Positions 26,747-35,514 of a stretch of DNA of 64,000 nt are shown piece after piece. Numbering within the stretch: the stretch's first letter is position 1; the number at the start of each line of letters is the position of its first letter. The notes beneath the pieces are model-generated. The model saw nothing but the letters and a program-made list of their open reading frames with translations, was not told the origin of the DNA and did no database searches. Source of the stretch: Caryophanales bacterium UBA5603 (GTDB lineage Bacteria; Bacillota_I; Bacilli_A; Izemoplasmatales; Hujiaoplasmataceae); contig DILB01000027.1 in assembly GCA_002424815.1 (NCBI GenBank), positions 85,538-149,537 of the forward strand. Direction: 5' to 3'. Made by a program: the position numbers and the translations under genes.

Positions 26747-27582
26747 GAAAAATAATTGGAGTTACCTTTCTATTAATATTTGTTGGTGTCATTGTGACAA
26801 TTGTCGGATTCCTTATGAGTGACTCAACGGATTTAAACTTGTTTGAGCGTCCAAATTACGAATTGACTGAATTATCGTATGAAGCTGACGAAATTGATTC
26901 GTTCAAAATGATTTTTTTGAATCGTGGACTTGAAGTTTATCCTTCTGTTGACGACAAAATAAAAATTGAATATTATGAAGCTGAAAATGACTGGATTGAA
27001 GTGAATCTTGAAGGAACAAAACTTGATTTGCTAAATCGTTCAAGATGGTACTTATTTACTACGAGAAATTGGTGGAACATTGGAGAACCAAACTATTGGG
27101 TGGTCAAAGTTTATCTTCCAGAAGGATTAATCAATTATTCACTTGATTTAACGACTTCCAACGGTTCAATCGAAATAAAAGATATCGAAAATATTAATGT
27201 TATTGATCTTGGTACTTCGAATGGTGCAATTCGTTTAACGAATGTTGTTTCAACGGGTGGGATAAAAGCCGATTCCTCAAATGGAAAAGTAATTTTGACT
27301 AATATCGTTTCAGGAGGTTTAATAGATTTGCGCACTTCAAATGGCGATATTATTGTAGATTCAATCACTGCTATGAATTTAAAAGTATTAACTTCAAATG
27401 GTTCAATTGATGTTGATATCATAGCAAGTTATGAAGATTATCGTGTAGAATTAGCTACTTCGAATGGTAAAACTTATATTGATGGGCTTCAACGGAATGA
27501 TCCGATATATAACGCTTCGAAGACTAATCTTATTAGACTTAACACTTCCAATGGGACAATACGTTTGAATTTTATTCAATAA
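26743..27582 (+). CDS. DUF4097 beta-helix protein with SNG repeats, membrane-anchored
   Basis: A 279-residue protein with one N-terminal membrane helix (about residues 5-25) and an outward-facing domain. From residue 139 to the end, Ser-Asn-Gly occurs seven times (139, 159, 179, 199, 218, 240, 269), mostly 20 residues apart within T-S-N-G-x-I-x-I units. This is a right-handed beta-helix pattern of the DUF4097 (adhesin-like) family. Its function is unknown. Co-transcription with PadR and HAAS genes suggests an envelope-stress module. Confidence 0.88.
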   Translation: MRKIIGVTFLLIFVGVIVTIVGFLMSDSTDLNLFERPNYELTELSYEADEIDSFKMIFLNRGLEVYPSVDDKIKIEYYEAENDWIEVNLEGTKLDLLNRSRWYLFTTRNWWNIGEPNYWVVKVYLPEGLINYSLDLTTSNGSIEIKDIENINVIDLGTSNGAIRLTNVVSTGGIKADSSNGKVILTNIVSGGLIDLRTSNGDIIVDSITAMNLKVLTSNGSIDVDIIASYEDYRVELATSNGKTYIDGLQRNDPIYNASKTNLIRLNTSNGTIRLNFIQ

Positions 27583-27583
27583 A

Positions 27584-27609
27584 GAGCACATGAATTGTGC
27601 TTTTTTTTT
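27584..27609 (+). terminator. Terminator of the padR operon
   Basis: AGCACA and TGTGCT pair around a short loop, followed by nine Ts. Confidence 0.88.
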
Positions 27610-27670
27610 ACGCTTCCATGGATTGATATGATATAATATTGCTATTAAGTTATATTTAGAGGTGTCATTT

Positions 27671-28936
27671 ATGGAAAAAAATCGATTTGTTGAAAGACGC
27701 TTTTCAATGATGAAACAAATGGAAGATCGATCCATCGTTATTTTGTTTTCTTTAGAAGCTCCACACAAAACAACGGACCAATATTATCCTTATGAAATTA
27801 ATCGTAATTTTTATTATTTAACGGGGTTAAAAAGATCTAATTTCATTGTTGTTATACAGAAAGATGCTAATAAGATTTATGAGTATTTATTCATTGAAGA
27901 AGCGACTGATTATTCCGATAAATGGCTAGGGAAACGCATGCGCAAAGAAGAAGCTTCTGAAATTTCTGGTATTCAATCAACAGATATTCGATATATCGAT
28001 CAATTTGATGGGTTTTTACATGCTTCTATTTTATCTGGATCAAGAAAAATGGCCGCAAGAAAACCACAATTTATCTATCTTGATCTTTATCGGCACAAAC
28101 CTTATGCTGTTCCAGCAAGTTTGGAGAAACTAAACCAAGTAATCAAATCTTATCCGGAACTATCAATTCGCAACGCCAATGAAATCCTCGATGTTTTAAG
28201 AATGTACAAAGATGAATATGAAATCGAAGAAATAAAAAGGGCAATCAGTTATTCGAAAATTGGGATTGAAGCAGTTTTGAAAACTGCTAAATCCGGAATG
28301 AATGAACGTGCGCTTTTAGCTCACTATGAATTTGCTCTTAAAAACGCGGGAAGTGAAGGTAATTCGTTCAATCCTATCGTTGCTTCGGGTGCAAATGCCA
28401 CGACGCTTCATTACGAAGAAAACGATAAATTCGTCGATGATGGTTCTTTAGTGCTTCTCGACTTAGGCGCACTTGCAGGTCCTTATGCTTCAGATATTTC
28501 TCGAACTTTTCCTGTCAATGGCCGATTTACCAATCGCCAAAAGCAGATTTATGAGCTTGTTCTTAATGTGAATAAAGCTTGTATCAATTTTGTTAAACCT
28601 GGAATAATGATGGCAGAACTGAATCAATATGCTAAAGACTTACTGGCTGAAGGGGCAAAAGCATTAGGCCTTATTCAAACACAGGATGAAATTGTAAAAT
28701 ATTATTATCACAATGTTAGTCATTTTTTGGGATTGGATGTTCATGATGTCGGTGATTATTTAATTCCTTTGAAAGCGGGCATTATTTTAACAATTGAACC
28801 GGGTTTCTATATTGCAGAAGAAGGCATTGGTATTCGCATAGAAGATAATGTCTTAGTAACTAGTAGTGGAAGTGAAAATCTTTCTAAATCGATCATCAAG
28901 GAAATTAAGGAAATTGAAGCCTTTATGGCAAAATAA
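27671..28936 (+). CDS. Xaa-Pro aminopeptidase (M24B)
   Basis: Removes the first residue from peptides with proline in second place. The 421-residue protein has an N-terminal creatinase-type domain (about 1-170) and a pita-bread domain with di-metal ligands in LLDLGALAGPYASDISRTF (about residues 260-278), HNVSHFLGLDVHD (about 345), TIEPGFYI (about 377) and GIRIEDNVLV (about 391). All five ligands are in place. The start is the ATG at 27671 with AGAGGTG upstream; the GTG nine bases earlier lies in the ribosome site. recD2 follows after about 20 bp. Confidence 0.94.
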   Translation: MEKNRFVERRFSMMKQMEDRSIVILFSLEAPHKTTDQYYPYEINRNFYYLTGLKRSNFIVVIQKDANKIYEYLFIEEATDYSDKWLGKRMRKEEASEISGIQSTDIRYIDQFDGFLHASILSGSRKMAARKPQFIYLDLYRHKPYAVPASLEKLNQVIKSYPELSIRNANEILDVLRMYKDEYEIEEIKRAISYSKIGIEAVLKTAKSGMNERALLAHYEFALKNAGSEGNSFNPIVASGANATTLHYEENDKFVDDGSLVLLDLGALAGPYASDISRTFPVNGRFTNRQKQIYELVLNVNKACINFVKPGIMMAELNQYAKDLLAEGAKALGLIQTQDEIVKYYYHNVSHFLGLDVHDVGDYLIPLKAGIILTIEPGFYIAEEGIGIRIEDNVLVTSSGSENLSKSIIKEIKEIEAFMAK

Positions 28937-28957
28937 AATCCACGAAGGGATGATCAG

Positions 28958-31195
28958 ATGAATTACGTAGAAGGCATTCTCAAATCATACCTATTTTTCA
29001 ATGAAACGAATGCATACTCCGTTCTGAAAATCGAAATTACTGATACAAATGAAAAAGATCTTGTTTTTTATGAACCCACGATAATAATTTGTGGGTTTTT
29101 TCCTAAGTTAGAACAAGGTTCCAAGTATCGATTTTATGGTAAGATTAAAAGTCATCCTAAATATGGAACCCAATATGATGCAGAGCGATATGAGCGAATT
29201 ATGGACAATACTTACGATGGTTTAATTGATTATTTATCCAGTGGAATCATCAAAGGAATTGGTCCAAAAACAGCCAAAAGGATTATCGACACGCTTGGAC
29301 TTGATGCTTTAGAAAAAATTGCTAACAACCCAGATATATTAGACACCGTATCGAAGTTTCCGAAATTAAAAAAACCAGACATTCATGCGGCTATTTTAGA
29401 AAACAGAAAAATGGAATCTACCCTGATTTGGTTATATGGATTTCAAATATCACCCAAAATGTCTATGCGAATTTTTCAGAGATATGGGATAGATACCATT
29501 GATGTTATCAAACAAAATCCTTATGTACTGATTGACGATGTTGAAGGGATTGCTTTTAAGCGCGCAGATGAAATTGGATTAAAAGTTGGTTTTTCATATG
29601 ATAGCCCTCTTCGAATTTCTGCTGTTTTAATCTATCTTCTCAATGAATACGCAAATAAATATGGAGACACTTATCTTGAAAAAGATAAATTGATGGAATA
29701 TACCTATCAATTTTTACGTATTGATGATCAAATCGCAGTTGATGTCCCTCAAATTGAAAATATTATTCAAACCTTAATCAATCAGAAAAAAATCGCTTAT
29801 ATCGATGATAAAATTGGTTTAATGACTTTCTTTAATGCTGAGAAGAAAATAGCAGAACGATTAATAGATATCAACAGTCGAAAACGAGATGAATATTCAC
29901 CTTCTTTAGTAGAGAACACAATTTCAGAATTTGAAACGATTCATGGAATTATCTATACTCAAAATCAAAGAGAGGCGATATTACAAGCATTAATTAATCC
30001 TTTAACTATTATAACTGGTGGACCAGGAACTGGAAAAACAACGATAGTAAAAGGAATAATCAATGTTTTTATCTCGCTAAATCAAGGAGATCGTTTAATT
30101 CACGAAAAGATTAAATTAGCAGCACCCACTGGAAAGGCTGCTAAGCGTCTTTTTGAAGCGACCGAATGTAACGCAACAACGATTCATCGATTGTTGGGTT
30201 ATGATTATTTGGGTCATTATACATTTGATCAAAACAACCCAATTGATGCAAAATTAGTGATTATTGATGAAGCATCTATGCTAGATGTTGGATTAGCTAA
30301 TCAATTATTTCAATCAGTATCTTCAAAAACAAAAATAGTAATCGTCGGAGATGATAATCAACTTCCTTCCGTTGGACCAGGGCAAGTATTAACCGACATT
30401 TTAGAATGCAAGCTTTTCCCTGTAGTTAGGCTATACAAAATTCATCGACAAGCTTCTGATTCTTCGATTATACAATTAGCATATGATATTTTGAATCAAC
30501 AATTATCAGAGAATGTCCTCGGTTATTATCATGATCGGTCTTACATTCGTTCCCACGAAGAACAAGTTCCTTCTAAAATCATTCAAATCCTACAAGAAGC
30601 CATTGAACATGGATATGATTTATGGGAAGATATTGAAGTTTTGATACCGATGTATAAAGGTGAGTGTGGTATCGATAATATCAACAAACTGCTTCAAGAA
30701 ACATTTAACAAAAACAATGAAATGCAATCGATATCTTATGGTTTAAAAACATTTTATTATCATGATAAAGTTATGCAACTTGTCAATCAACCCGAGGACG
30801 GAATCATGAATGGTGATTTAGGTATTATTTCAGGGATTCTTGACGAAAGAGAAATGTTAGTTGATTTCTCTGGCAATGTTGTTAAGTATAATATTAAAGA
30901 TTTCGATAATTTGACTTTAGCTTATGCGATTAGTATTCACAAATCTCAAGGTAGCGAGTTCAAAATGGTTATTTTACCTATTGTCCGTAGTTATTCAATG
31001 ATGTTAAAACGTAAATTATTATATACCGCAGTAACTCGTGCAAAAGAAAAATTGATTCTGATTGGCGAATTTGGCGCTCTGAAGCGCGGTATTTTAGGCA
31101 TCGAATCAAATCGAAAAACATTCTTGAATCAATTTTTAAACGGAGAAAATCAAGCTTCTAACGAAAAACCGTTAACGATTGAGGATTTCTTATAA
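28958..31195 (+). CDS. recD2: ATP-dependent DNA helicase RecD2
   Basis: SF1B 5'-3' helicase of the RecD2 class, active in DNA repair and replication-fork upkeep without RecBC. The 745-residue protein starts with an OB-like region and a helix-hairpin-helix segment (GIIKGIGPKTAKRII, about 96-110). Walker A is GGPGTGKTT (about 352), the DEAD-like box is LVIIDEASMLD (about 431), and the C-terminal UvrD-like motifs include SIHKSQGSEF and YTAVTRAKEKL. All helicase motifs are intact. It follows the proline peptidase and is followed by the alaS promoter. Confidence 0.95.
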   Translation: MNYVEGILKSYLFFNETNAYSVLKIEITDTNEKDLVFYEPTIIICGFFPKLEQGSKYRFYGKIKSHPKYGTQYDAERYERIMDNTYDGLIDYLSSGIIKGIGPKTAKRIIDTLGLDALEKIANNPDILDTVSKFPKLKKPDIHAAILENRKMESTLIWLYGFQISPKMSMRIFQRYGIDTIDVIKQNPYVLIDDVEGIAFKRADEIGLKVGFSYDSPLRISAVLIYLLNEYANKYGDTYLEKDKLMEYTYQFLRIDDQIAVDVPQIENIIQTLINQKKIAYIDDKIGLMTFFNAEKKIAERLIDINSRKRDEYSPSLVENTISEFETIHGIIYTQNQREAILQALINPLTIITGGPGTGKTTIVKGIINVFISLNQGDRLIHEKIKLAAPTGKAAKRLFEATECNATTIHRLLGYDYLGHYTFDQNNPIDAKLVIIDEASMLDVGLANQLFQSVSSKTKIVIVGDDNQLPSVGPGQVLTDILECKLFPVVRLYKIHRQASDSSIIQLAYDILNQQLSENVLGYYHDRSYIRSHEEQVPSKIIQILQEAIEHGYDLWEDIEVLIPMYKGECGIDNINKLLQETFNKNNEMQSISYGLKTFYYHDKVMQLVNQPEDGIMNGDLGIISGILDEREMLVDFSGNVVKYNIKDFDNLTLAYAISIHKSQGSEFKMVILPIVRSYSMMLKRKLLYTAVTRAKEKLILIGEFGALKRGILGIESNRKTFLNQFLNGENQASNEKPLTIEDFL

Positions 31196-31221
31196 TCTCT
31201 TTTCGAATTGCGCCAAAATGA

Positions 31222-31250
31222 TTGCTTTTTTATATTAAATGTATTATAAT
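31222..31250 (+). promoter_or_regulatory. Promoter of the alaS T-box transcript
   Basis: TTGCTT and TATAAT are spaced by 17 bp, just after recD2. Confidence 0.78.
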
Positions 31251-31256
31251 TTTGTC

Positions 31257-31468
31257 AAATCGATGCGAAAGATAAGTAAAGACTATTTGTTATAAAGAGA
31301 GTTTAGGGACGGTGCGACTAAACAAACATTAGTTTTGAAGCTCCTTTCAAGAGATGCTAATCACATCCGTAGATCCGCGTTAAGGATTTTGAGTGCTAGA
31401 TTTCTAGAACAAAGGTGGTACCGCGATTCAATCGTCCTTTTATATAATAAAGGATGATTTTTATTTTT
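31257..31468 (+). ncRNA. T-box leader of alaS (tRNA-Ala sensing)
   Basis: The T-box AAAGGTGGTACCGCG is at 31411-31425. It is followed by a terminator stem ATCGTCCTTT / AAAGGATGAT (31431-31458) and a T-run. Stem I shows the AGAGAG and GACGGTGCGAC apical features. The context GAA-GCU-CC places an alanine codon at 31340-31342 as specifier. Low charging of tRNA-Ala should switch on the alaS-ruvX-yrzB transcript. The 5' end is estimated from the promoter. Confidence 0.95.
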
Positions 31469-31481
31469 TGGAGGAAAACTT

Positions 31482-34118
31482 ATGAAATATATGACTGGAA
31501 ATGAAATTAGACAATTATGGCTAGACTTTTTTCAAGAAAAAGGTCATAGCGTTGAAAAAGGAGCATCATTAATTCCTAATGATGATCCTACTTTGCTATG
31601 GATGAATGCAGGTGTTGCAGCTCTAAAAAAATATTTTGACGGCTCAATAGTTCCTAAAAATCCTAGAATTGTTAACGCTCAAAAATGTATCAGAACTAAC
31701 GATATTGAAAATGTCGGAAAAACTGCACGACATCACACCTTTTTTGAAATGCTTGGGAATTTTTCCATTGGCGACTATTTCCGAAAAGAGGCTGTGACTT
31801 GGGGATTTGAACTGATTACAAGTCCTCAATGGTTAGGATTCGATATTGATAAATTGTATATGACTGTTTATCCTGATGACGAAGAAACCAAACAACTTTG
31901 GATGGAACTGGGCGTAGATCCAACTCATATTATCCCTACAGAACATGGTAATTTTTGGGAAATTGGTGAAGGACCTTGTGGTCCCTGTACAGAAATTTTT
32001 TATGATCGTGGCCCTGAATTTGGTGATTTTACACCCGATGCTATCAGAGACGATGTTGAAAATGATCGATATGTCGAATTTTGGAATATTGTATTTTCGC
32101 AATACAATGCAAAACCGGGGTTGAAACGTAGCGAATATCCTGAACTTCCCAATAAAAATATTGATACTGGTTGTGGTCTTGAAAGATTGACTTCGATTAT
32201 TCAAGGTGTAAAAACCAATTTTGAATCTGATCTTTTTATGCCAATCATTAAGAAAATTGAATTGATTTCGGGGATTAAATATGAAGGTCAGATGGCATTT
32301 AAAGTCATTGCCGATCATGTGAGAACCGTCACTTTTGCTGTAGCAGATGGAGCAATTCTTGCGAACGAAGGGCGCGGGTATGTTTTAAGAAGATTATTGC
32401 GAAGAGCAGTAAAATATGGAAAGAAATTAGGTATTTCTCGTCCGTTTATGGATGATTTGGTAGATATTGTCATTGATAATATGAAGATCTATTACCCTTA
32501 TCTTATAGATCAATCTGACATTGTAAAAAAGATTATTCTAACAGAAGAGGCTAAATTTTTAGAAACATTGGCTTCGGGAGAAAAACGTTTTGAAGCTATT
32601 GCTTCAGCAACTCAAAATGGATTGATTTCTGGATTAGACGCGTTTATACTTTATGACACCTTTGGATTTCCGATTGAATTAACACAAGAGTATGCTGAAG
32701 AACTCTCTTTGAATGTGGATTTAATCGGTTTTAATTCAGAAATGGAAAAGCAAAAAGAGCGTGCACGAAATGCTCGAAAAGATATTCAGTCGATGAAATC
32801 ACAAAATGAAGAATTTCTTCAGTTTAATGAAAATAGTCAATTTGTCGGCTACGAAACACTCCTTCAAGAAACGAGAATTATTAAAATATTTAAAGAAGGT
32901 ATGGTTTTGGAACTCACTCCATTCTATGCTACTTCAGGGGGGCAGGTTGCTGATACAGGAGTCATTTATAGCGACCGATTCTCAGCCAAAGTCACGGATG
33001 TTTTCAAATTACCGAATGGTCAATTCCTTCATGTGTATGATTTGTTGGAAGGAAAGCCCGAAGAAGGAATGAAGGTCAATGCAAAAGTTGATGAACTCAA
33101 ACGTAAATTGACTGAATATAACCATTCTTCCACCCATTTGCTTTTTAAAGCAATGAGAGATTTATTAGGTTCCCATGTCTCTCAACAAGGCTCGCAAGTT
33201 AATTCAGAAATGCTACGTTTTGACTTCAATCATTATGAAACCCTCACAGAATCACAAATTCTCGAACTTGAGAATAGAGTCAATAAGATGATAAGTGAAC
33301 CCTTTGAAGCAAATACGGAATTACTTTCGGTCGATGAAGCTGTAAAAAAAGGAGCTATCGCAGAATTTGGCGAAAAATACGGAGATACGGTTCGTGTCGT
33401 TAATTTAAAATATACGCTTGATTTATGCGGTGGAACCCATGTTCATAATTTAAATGATATAGGTAAATTTGCAATCAAAAATGTATATTCGATCGGATCA
33501 GGAATTTTTCGAATAGAAGCTTTAACCAATATCGGGGTTAATACAATCATAGACGGACTAATTGGCATTAATCAGGAAATTGAAAATTTATTACACAAAG
33601 CAAATTCAATTGTTAAACAAGCAAAAGAAGAAGGAATCGAAATTGAATTTACCTATAAGATTAACAATGAAGTCTTAGGTTCTTATAAAGATGTATTAAA
33701 TAAACGTCAAGAATTTTCTTCTTTACAGAAGGCTGTCAAGGATCTTGAAAAAGAAGTATCACATCTGAAAGAGATGATGGTGTTATCCACAATGGATCAA
33801 TATTATAATCAAATTCAAAACAATACCTTTATAGGTAAAGTTGAAGGTATTGAAATGTCACAATTGAAACAACTTGTGGACAATATTGCGCTCAAAACAC
33901 CGAATGGAATTGTATTCATTGCATCGATTTTAAATGACAAAGTCATGTTTCTTGCTAAAAGTTTATCATCCAAACATCATTGTGGAGAGTTGGTTAAGCT
34001 GGCAGCTCAAATCTGTGGTGGTAATGGTGGCGGGCGAGCCGATTATGCTCAAGCAGGTGGAAAAGATGTTTCTCGAGTTGATGAAGCACTTGATGCCATC
34101 AAAAGGAAAATACGATGA
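31482..34118 (+). CDS. alaS: Alanyl-tRNA synthetase
   Basis: Charges tRNA-Ala and edits mischarged Ser and Gly. The 878-residue protein is complete. The class II core carries motif 2 with ARHHTFFEMLGNFSIGDYF (about 84) and the editing domain carries HSSTHLLF (about 548) with the later CGGTHV (about 649); these supply the zinc ligands. A C-Ala coiled-coil and DHHA1-like end (GGNGGGRADYAQAGG) follow. GGAGGA precedes the ATG. The stop overlaps ruvX by 4 bp, as in Bacillus-type alaS-ruvX units. Confidence 0.97.
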   Translation: MKYMTGNEIRQLWLDFFQEKGHSVEKGASLIPNDDPTLLWMNAGVAALKKYFDGSIVPKNPRIVNAQKCIRTNDIENVGKTARHHTFFEMLGNFSIGDYFRKEAVTWGFELITSPQWLGFDIDKLYMTVYPDDEETKQLWMELGVDPTHIIPTEHGNFWEIGEGPCGPCTEIFYDRGPEFGDFTPDAIRDDVENDRYVEFWNIVFSQYNAKPGLKRSEYPELPNKNIDTGCGLERLTSIIQGVKTNFESDLFMPIIKKIELISGIKYEGQMAFKVIADHVRTVTFAVADGAILANEGRGYVLRRLLRRAVKYGKKLGISRPFMDDLVDIVIDNMKIYYPYLIDQSDIVKKIILTEEAKFLETLASGEKRFEAIASATQNGLISGLDAFILYDTFGFPIELTQEYAEELSLNVDLIGFNSEMEKQKERARNARKDIQSMKSQNEEFLQFNENSQFVGYETLLQETRIIKIFKEGMVLELTPFYATSGGQVADTGVIYSDRFSAKVTDVFKLPNGQFLHVYDLLEGKPEEGMKVNAKVDELKRKLTEYNHSSTHLLFKAMRDLLGSHVSQQGSQVNSEMLRFDFNHYETLTESQILELENRVNKMISEPFEANTELLSVDEAVKKGAIAEFGEKYGDTVRVVNLKYTLDLCGGTHVHNLNDIGKFAIKNVYSIGSGIFRIEALTNIGVNTIIDGLIGINQEIENLLHKANSIVKQAKEEGIEIEFTYKINNEVLGSYKDVLNKRQEFSSLQKAVKDLEKEVSHLKEMMVLSTMDQYYNQIQNNTFIGKVEGIEMSQLKQLVDNIALKTPNGIVFIASILNDKVMFLAKSLSSKHHCGELVKLAAQICGGNGGGRADYAQAGGKDVSRVDEALDAIKRKIR

Positions 34119-34537
34119 AAATCGTTGGACTTGATCTTGGGTCAAAAACCTGTGGAATTGCAATGTCTGATCCTTCCGAAATTCTCGCCTCAGGGATTGA
34201 AACATTTCATTTCGAAGAGAATAATTTTGAACTTCCTCTTGACTATGTCAAGCGATTTATCGATAATAATAAAGTAGGTCAGATTGTATTGGGCCTTCCG
34301 AAAAATATGGATGGTTCAATAGGTTTTCAAGGACAAGTAATTCAAGATTTCAAACTCAGGCTTGAGAAGATGATCACAATTCCAATTATCTTATGGGATG
34401 AACGTCTGACAACGAGAATGGTAACTCAAATGATGATTTCAGGTGATTTGAGTCGCAAAAAAAGAAAAGAAAATGTTGATCGTTTGGCTGCACAAGTTAT
34501 TTTACAGAGTTATTTAGATTCTAGAAGGAGATATTAA
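34115..34537 (+). CDS. ruvX: YqgF/RuvX putative Holliday junction resolvase (pre-16S rRNA nuclease)
   Basis: A 140-residue RNase H-fold nuclease. VGLDLGSKTCGIAMSD (residues 4-19) holds the first catalytic Asp. VLGLPKNMDGS (about 64) follows, and ILWDERLTTRMV (about 96) carries the later acidic residues. The C-terminal DRLAAQVILQSYL helix completes the family pattern. The E. coli homologue finishes 16S rRNA 5' processing. It is coupled to alaS by ATGA and followed after 1 bp by the DUF1292 gene, the same order as Bacillus yrrK-yrzB. Confidence 0.93.
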   Translation: MKIVGLDLGSKTCGIAMSDPSEILASGIETFHFEENNFELPLDYVKRFIDNNKVGQIVLGLPKNMDGSIGFQGQVIQDFKLRLEKMITIPIILWDERLTTRMVTQMMISGDLSRKKRKENVDRLAAQVILQSYLDSRRRY

Positions 34538-34538
34538 T

Positions 34539-34859
34539 ATGGAAAGAGAAGCAGAAACTTTCATCGTTACAGATGAAAATGGAAAAGAAATCACATGTGA
34601 AATCATTATGACATTTGATTCTGATGAATTTAACAAGTCTTATGTTGTATATCAAATCGTTGGTGATGAATCCGGCGAATATTTCGCCGCTAGTTTTAAT
34701 CCTGATGATGGTGACGAAGGCAAGTTAGGACAAATCGAAACCGATGCTGAATGGGATTTTGTTGAAGAAGTTTTAGAAAGTTTTCTTGAAGACCAGGAAG
34801 ATGAGGAAGACCATGACCACAACCACGATCATCACCATCATCATCACGGCGAAGAGTAA
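34539..34859 (+). CDS. yrzB: DUF1292 protein (YrzB-like) with histidine-rich tail
   Basis: A 106-residue acidic protein. Residues 6-88 form the DUF1292 domain (FIVTDENGKEITCEIIMTF, then AASFNPDD and the AEWDFVEEVLESF helix). The tail (about 89-106) is almost all Asp and His, with six consecutive His near the end. Such a tail could bind Ni, Zn or Co; this is inferred from composition. Function of the family is unknown. Position between ruvX and trmR matches Bacillus yrzB. Confidence 0.88.
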   Translation: MEREAETFIVTDENGKEITCEIIMTFDSDEFNKSYVVYQIVGDESGEYFAASFNPDDGDEGKLGQIETDAEWDFVEEVLESFLEDQEDEEDHDHNHDHHHHHHGEE

Positions 34860-34884
34860 GAATATTACTCTTTTGCCTTTTTTA
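34852..34884 (+). terminator. Terminator after yrzB
   Basis: AAGAGTAA and TTACTCTT pair around five bases, followed by TTTTGCCTTTTTT. The stem begins inside the yrzB stop region, and the T-run ends only 5 bp before the trmR start, so it may attenuate rather than fully stop transcription into trmR. Confidence 0.75.
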
Positions 34885-34889
34885 TTGAC

Positions 34890-35513
34890 ATGAATATCAA
34901 TACAATGGACTTAATTCACTCCCATCCAGGACTTCAAAAAATCAGGAATCAAGGTATTGACATGAAAATTCCCATGATTGAATCCGAAGGACTGATTTTT
35001 TTGATAAAAACCATTAAGGATTTCAAAGCGACAAGAATTTTAGAAATCGGTACTGCCATTGGGTATAGCGCAATTGCAATACACTTAATGACAAATGCTG
35101 AAGTTTGGACGATTGAGCGAAATTTAGATTTATTTAATATAGCATGTTCTAATATTGAATCGCTCGATTTGAGTCCAAATGTTCATGCTCTGTTGGGTGA
35201 TGCGATGGATCAAGACCTTGCTTTATATGGAAAATTCGATGTGATTTTTATCGATGCAGCAAAAGCTCAATATCAGCGTTTTTTTTCTAAATTTGAACAC
35301 CTTCTTAAAGATTCTGGCGTTATTATTACAGACAACCTTTCTTTTCACGGAATAGTCAATAGTCCTTCCCAGAATTTAACTCGAAATCAGAGAGCTATCG
35401 CTCGAAAAATCCGGGCTTTTGTTGATTGGTTGAAGGAAATTCCGAACTATAATACTGAATTTTATTCAATTGGTGATGGAATGAGTCTGAGTGTTAGAAA
35501 AAGAGGAAATTAA
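34890..35513 (+). CDS. trmR: tRNA 5-hydroxyuridine methyltransferase (TrmR/YrrM)
   Basis: Class I SAM methyltransferase of the O-methyltransferase 3 family. In Bacillus, TrmR methylates 5-hydroxyuridine at tRNA position 34 to 5-methoxyuridine. The 207-residue protein has motif I LEIGTAIGYSAIA (about 51), the acidic loop TIERNLD (about 75) and the metal-binding VIFIDAAKAQY (about 120) and ITDNLSF. It precedes trhP1 and trhP2, whose products make its substrate, which supports TrmR over catechol-type enzymes. No clear ribosome site precedes the ATG, which lies just after a terminator. Confidence 0.9.
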   Translation: MNINTMDLIHSHPGLQKIRNQGIDMKIPMIESEGLIFLIKTIKDFKATRILEIGTAIGYSAIAIHLMTNAEVWTIERNLDLFNIACSNIESLDLSPNVHALLGDAMDQDLALYGKFDVIFIDAAKAQYQRFFSKFEHLLKDSGVIITDNLSFHGIVNSPSQNLTRNQRAIARKIRAFVDWLKEIPNYNTEFYSIGDGMSLSVRKRGN

Positions 35514-35514
35514 A

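Noticed and set aside
27157..27558. SNG repeats considered as a DNA-level tandem repeat or CRISPR-like array
   Set aside because: Repetition is at protein level with variable codons and spacing; the DNA units are not conserved.
31833..32318. 161-codon open frame on the minus strand
   Set aside because: It is antisense to the catalytic core of alaS, with no promoter, ribosome site or family resemblance.
34806..34856. Six-histidine run suspected to be an engineered tag
   Set aside because: It lies in a mixed Asp/His/Asn tail in native gene context with a natural terminator overlapping its stop codon, so it is a natural feature.
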